Assembly: GCA_023230905.1 (NCBI GenBank)
Contig: JALNWL010000114.1
Location: 1-7,976 of the forward strand
Reading direction: 5' to 3'
Source: Syntrophales bacterium
GTDB taxonomy: Bacteria > Desulfobacterota > Syntrophia > Syntrophales > UBA2251
DNA length: 7,976 nucleotides
A program made the position numbers and the translations under genes. The notes beneath the pieces were generated by a model that was not told the DNA's origin, searched no databases, and saw only the letters and a program-made list of their open reading frames with translations. Of this stretch, positions 6,240-7,976 are shown piece by piece; positions within the stretch are counted from its first letter, which is position 1; every line of letters starts with the position of its first letter.

Positions 6240-6390
6240 GTCAATCGTTGGGAAGGGTCCGGCATCCGCCTTTTGACCGAGGCCCGTCTACGGGCGGTGG
6301 GTATCGATCCGGGACGGATGGTTCCGGCAGGTGAAAACCCGGGTGGAGGCGGTCCGGCGTTTCCGGAGCGGAGACACCCTCAATCGGTAG
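6240..6390 (+). pseudogene. Decayed fragment of a second HTH-PBP regulator gene
   Basis: Reading from 6240, the 27 codons to 6320 match residues 192-218 of the regulator at 2310-3245 in 24 positions, including EGSGIRLLTEARLRA and GIDPGR. At the base level 66 of 81 positions agree, and 11 of the 15 differences are silent, so the copy diverged while still coding before it was lost. The next matching block begins at GTG 6331 in a different frame (VKTRVEA...FRSGD against VCTHAEV...VRAGRA); the gap is 10 bases here and 18 in the intact gene, so an eight-base deletion explains the frameshift. This second block is weaker, about five identities in 17. The frame ends at TAG 6388-6390, which forms part of the tupA ribosome binding site. 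The helix-turn-helix and most of the sensor domain are missing. The bases from 6195 to 6239 may be more of the same gene with deletions, but I cannot align them firmly. Confidence 0.75.
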
Positions 6391-6394
6391 GAGG
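6388..6394 (+). promoter_or_regulatory. Ribosome binding site that fixes the tupA start
   Basis: TAGGAGG sits seven bases before the ATG at 6402. It supports this start over an in-frame upstream GTG at 6174, which would fuse the regulator remnant to TupA and bury the signal peptide. Confidence 0.8.
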
Positions 6395-6401
6395 AAACGA
6401 C

Positions 6402-7268
6402 ATGAAGATGCGCAGAGGATTGACTTGGGCAGTGGGCCTGATGGCCGCGCTGATCCTGATGGCCGGTTTCTCGCCCGCTCAGGCGGCGCCGGTGAAGCAG
6501 AAGAACCTGATTCTCGCGACCACGACGAGCACCCAGGACACGGGTCTGCTCGACGTCATCATCCCGATCTTCGAGAAGAAGACCAAGTATTTCGTCAAGA
6601 CGATCGCGGTCGGCTCCGGCGCGGCCATGGCCATGGGGAAGAAGGGGGAGGCCGACGTGCTCCTCGTCCATTCACCCGCCGCGGAAAAGAAGCTGGTGGA
6701 GGAGGGCTACGGCGTCAACCGGCGGCTCGTCATGCACAATGATTTCGTCATCCTGGGGCCGGCATCCGACCCGGCCGGCATCAAGGGGATGAAGTCCGCA
6801 ACCGAGGCCTTCAAGAAGATCGCCGCCGCCGGCAGCCTCTTCATGACCCGGGCGGACAAGTCCGGCACCCACGCCAAGGAGATGGGCATCTGGAAGGCCG
6901 CCGGCCTCGATCCCGAGGGACAGAAATGGTACCAGCAGACCGGCCTGGGGATGGGCGCGACCCTGGGAGTCGCCGCGGAGAAGAAGGGCTATACCCTGTC
7001 CGACCGGGGCACGTATCTGGCCATGAAAAAGAACCTGGGCCTCAACATCCTGAGTGAAGGGGATGGCGTACTCCTCAACATCTACCACGTCATCGAGGTG
7101 AACCCCGCCAAGTGGCCGAAGGTCAACGCCCCGGGCGGCAAGGCCTTTGCCGATTTCATGGTCTCGAAACAGGTACAGAAGATCATCAAGACGTTCGGCG
7201 TCGACAAGTACGGCTCGCCCCTCTTCTTCCCCGACGCCGGCAAGAAGGTCGAGGACCTCGGGAAATAA
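6402..7268 (+). CDS. tupA: Tungstate-binding protein, TupA family
   Basis: This periplasmic binding protein of the TupABC importer is expected to bind tungstate selectively. The 288-residue precursor has a signal peptide (KMRRG, a hydrophobic core at about 8-23, and cleavage near AQA at 26-28). The mature part opens with the TupA signature LATTTSTQDTGLLDVIIP (38-55), then GSGAAMAMGKKGEADVLLVH (71-90), EEGYGVNRRLVMHNDFVILGP (100-120 region) and TRADKSGTH (149-157). The TTTS motif and the Arg near VNRR and TRADKSG are the expected oxyanion contacts. Length is normal. An in-frame opening continues upstream to 6174, but it consists of the regulator remnant, so the ATG with its own ribosome binding site is chosen. 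It is six bases from tupB. It is not homologous at a recognisable level to WtpA, so the two importers are independent systems. Confidence 0.93.
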   Translation: MKMRRGLTWAVGLMAALILMAGFSPAQAAPVKQKNLILATTTSTQDTGLLDVIIPIFEKKTKYFVKTIAVGSGAAMAMGKKGEADVLLVHSPAAEKKLVEEGYGVNRRLVMHNDFVILGPASDPAGIKGMKSATEAFKKIAAAGSLFMTRADKSGTHAKEMGIWKAAGLDPEGQKWYQQTGLGMGATLGVAAEKKGYTLSDRGTYLAMKKNLGLNILSEGDGVLLNIYHVIEVNPAKWPKVNAPGGKAFADFMVSKQVQKIIKTFGVDKYGSPLFFPDAGKKVEDLGK

Positions 7269-7274
7269 GACCTT

Positions 7275-7973
7275 ATGGACCTGATCCTGGAGGGCCTCAA
7301 ACAGGCCTTTTATCTGCTCGTGACCTTCGATCCGGAGGTCATGGGGATCACCTGGCTGTCCCTCAGAATATCGGGGACGGCCACATTCTTCAGCCTGTTC
7401 TTCGGGATCTCCGTCGGGACCGTTGTGGCCCTGACGGAGTTCCCCGGGCGTCGGATCGTCGTCAGCCTGATCAATACGGGGATGGGACTGCCGCCCGTCG
7501 TGGCGGGTCTCATCGTAACGATCTTCCTCTGGCGGAACGGGCCGCTCGGATTCCTCGAGATACTCTACACCCCGACGGCCATGATCATCGCCCAAGCCCT
7601 GATCGCCGCACCCATCGTAACGGGGATCAGCCTGGCCTCCATCCAGCAGTTACCGCGGAATCTCCGCCTCCAGATCCTCGCCCTCGGGGCGAACCGCCTC
7701 CAGATGGTCTGGATCCTCATCAAGGAGGCCAAACTGCCGTTGCTCGCGGCGGTCATGGCGGGCTTCGGCGGCGTCATCTCCGAGGTCGGCGCCTCCATCA
7801 TGGTCGGCGGTAACATCAAGGGCTATTCCCGTGTACTCACGACGGCCACGGTGATGGAAACGGGGAAGGGGAATTTCGAGATCGCCCTGGCGCTGGGGTT
7901 CATTCTGCTCCTTCTCGCCTTCATCATCAACGCCGTCCTCACCCAGGTCCAGCAGCGACAGAGGCCGCGATGA
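7275..7973 (+). CDS. tupB: Tungstate ABC transporter permease, TupB family
   Basis: This inner-membrane permease works with TupA and a TupC ATPase. The 232-residue protein has about five hydrophobic segments (24-53, 62-85, 101-119, 154-178, 202-223) and a clear EAA-type ATPase-docking loop at 129-155, with LALGANRLQMVW and LIKEAKLPLL. The segment GFGGVISEVGASIMVGGN (163-180) is typical of TupB-like permeases. Length matches the family. It begins six bases after the tupA stop with no strong separate ribosome binding site, so it probably depends on translation of tupA. Its TGA overlaps a following ATG. Confidence 0.92.
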   Translation: MDLILEGLKQAFYLLVTFDPEVMGITWLSLRISGTATFFSLFFGISVGTVVALTEFPGRRIVVSLINTGMGLPPVVAGLIVTIFLWRNGPLGFLEILYTPTAMIIAQALIAAPIVTGISLASIQQLPRNLRLQILALGANRLQMVWILIKEAKLPLLAAVMAGFGGVISEVGASIMVGGNIKGYSRVLTTATVMETGKGNFEIALALGFILLLLAFIINAVLTQVQQRQRPR

Positions 7974-7976
7974 CGA
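7970..7976 (+). CDS. tupC: Probable start of tupC (ATPase), cut by the window edge
   Basis: An ATG at 7970 overlaps the tupB stop as ATGA, the same arrangement seen at cbiQ-cbiO and wtpB-wtpC. Only two complete codons are visible, so the identity rests entirely on the usual tupA-tupB-tupC order. Confidence 0.4.

Overview
The window is a GC-rich bacterial trace-metal uptake region. Its gene content suggests a strictly anaerobic, Gram-negative bacterium of the deltaproteobacterial (Desulfobacterota) type, perhaps a syntroph or metal/sulfur reducer. The reasons are two neighbouring tungstate-class oxyanion importers, an ECF cobalt/nickel transporter, periplasmic binding proteins with signal peptides, and Shine-Dalgarno-led, tightly packed operons. 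The taxon is an inference, because no marker gene is present.

Layout: (1) 8-1548, plus strand: cbiQ and cbiO, the membrane and ATPase parts of an energy-coupling-factor transporter, overlapping by ATGA; the cation-binding part must lie to the left. (2) 1651-1869, minus strand: a 72-residue protein of unknown function with a strong ribosome binding site, convergent with cbiO. (3) 1870-2309: a non-coding divergent region with a GC-rich, hairpin-forming half and an AT-rich half carrying candidate promoters on both strands and a near-repeated operator-like element. (4) 2310-3245: a one-component regulator joining an excisionase/MerR-like helix-turn-helix to a periplasmic-binding-protein-like sensor domain. 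(5) 3278-6163: wtpB-wtpC-wtpA, an archaeal-type tungstate/molybdate ABC importer in permuted gene order. (6) 6164-6401: a decayed piece of a second copy of the regulator. (7) 6402-7976: tupA, tupB and the first codons of a probable tupC, a second, unrelated tungstate ABC importer.

Working model: the regulator senses tungstate or molybdate in the cytoplasm through its binding-protein-like domain and controls the wtp genes just downstream and possibly the tup genes. The two importers would supply tungsten for enzymes such as formate dehydrogenases or aldehyde:ferredoxin oxidoreductases, none of which is in the window. The regulator remnant between the two importers suggests that each transporter once had its own regulator copy, and that the tup copy has decayed to about 150 recognisable bases. 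I see no RNA genes, insertion sequences or CRISPR arrays.
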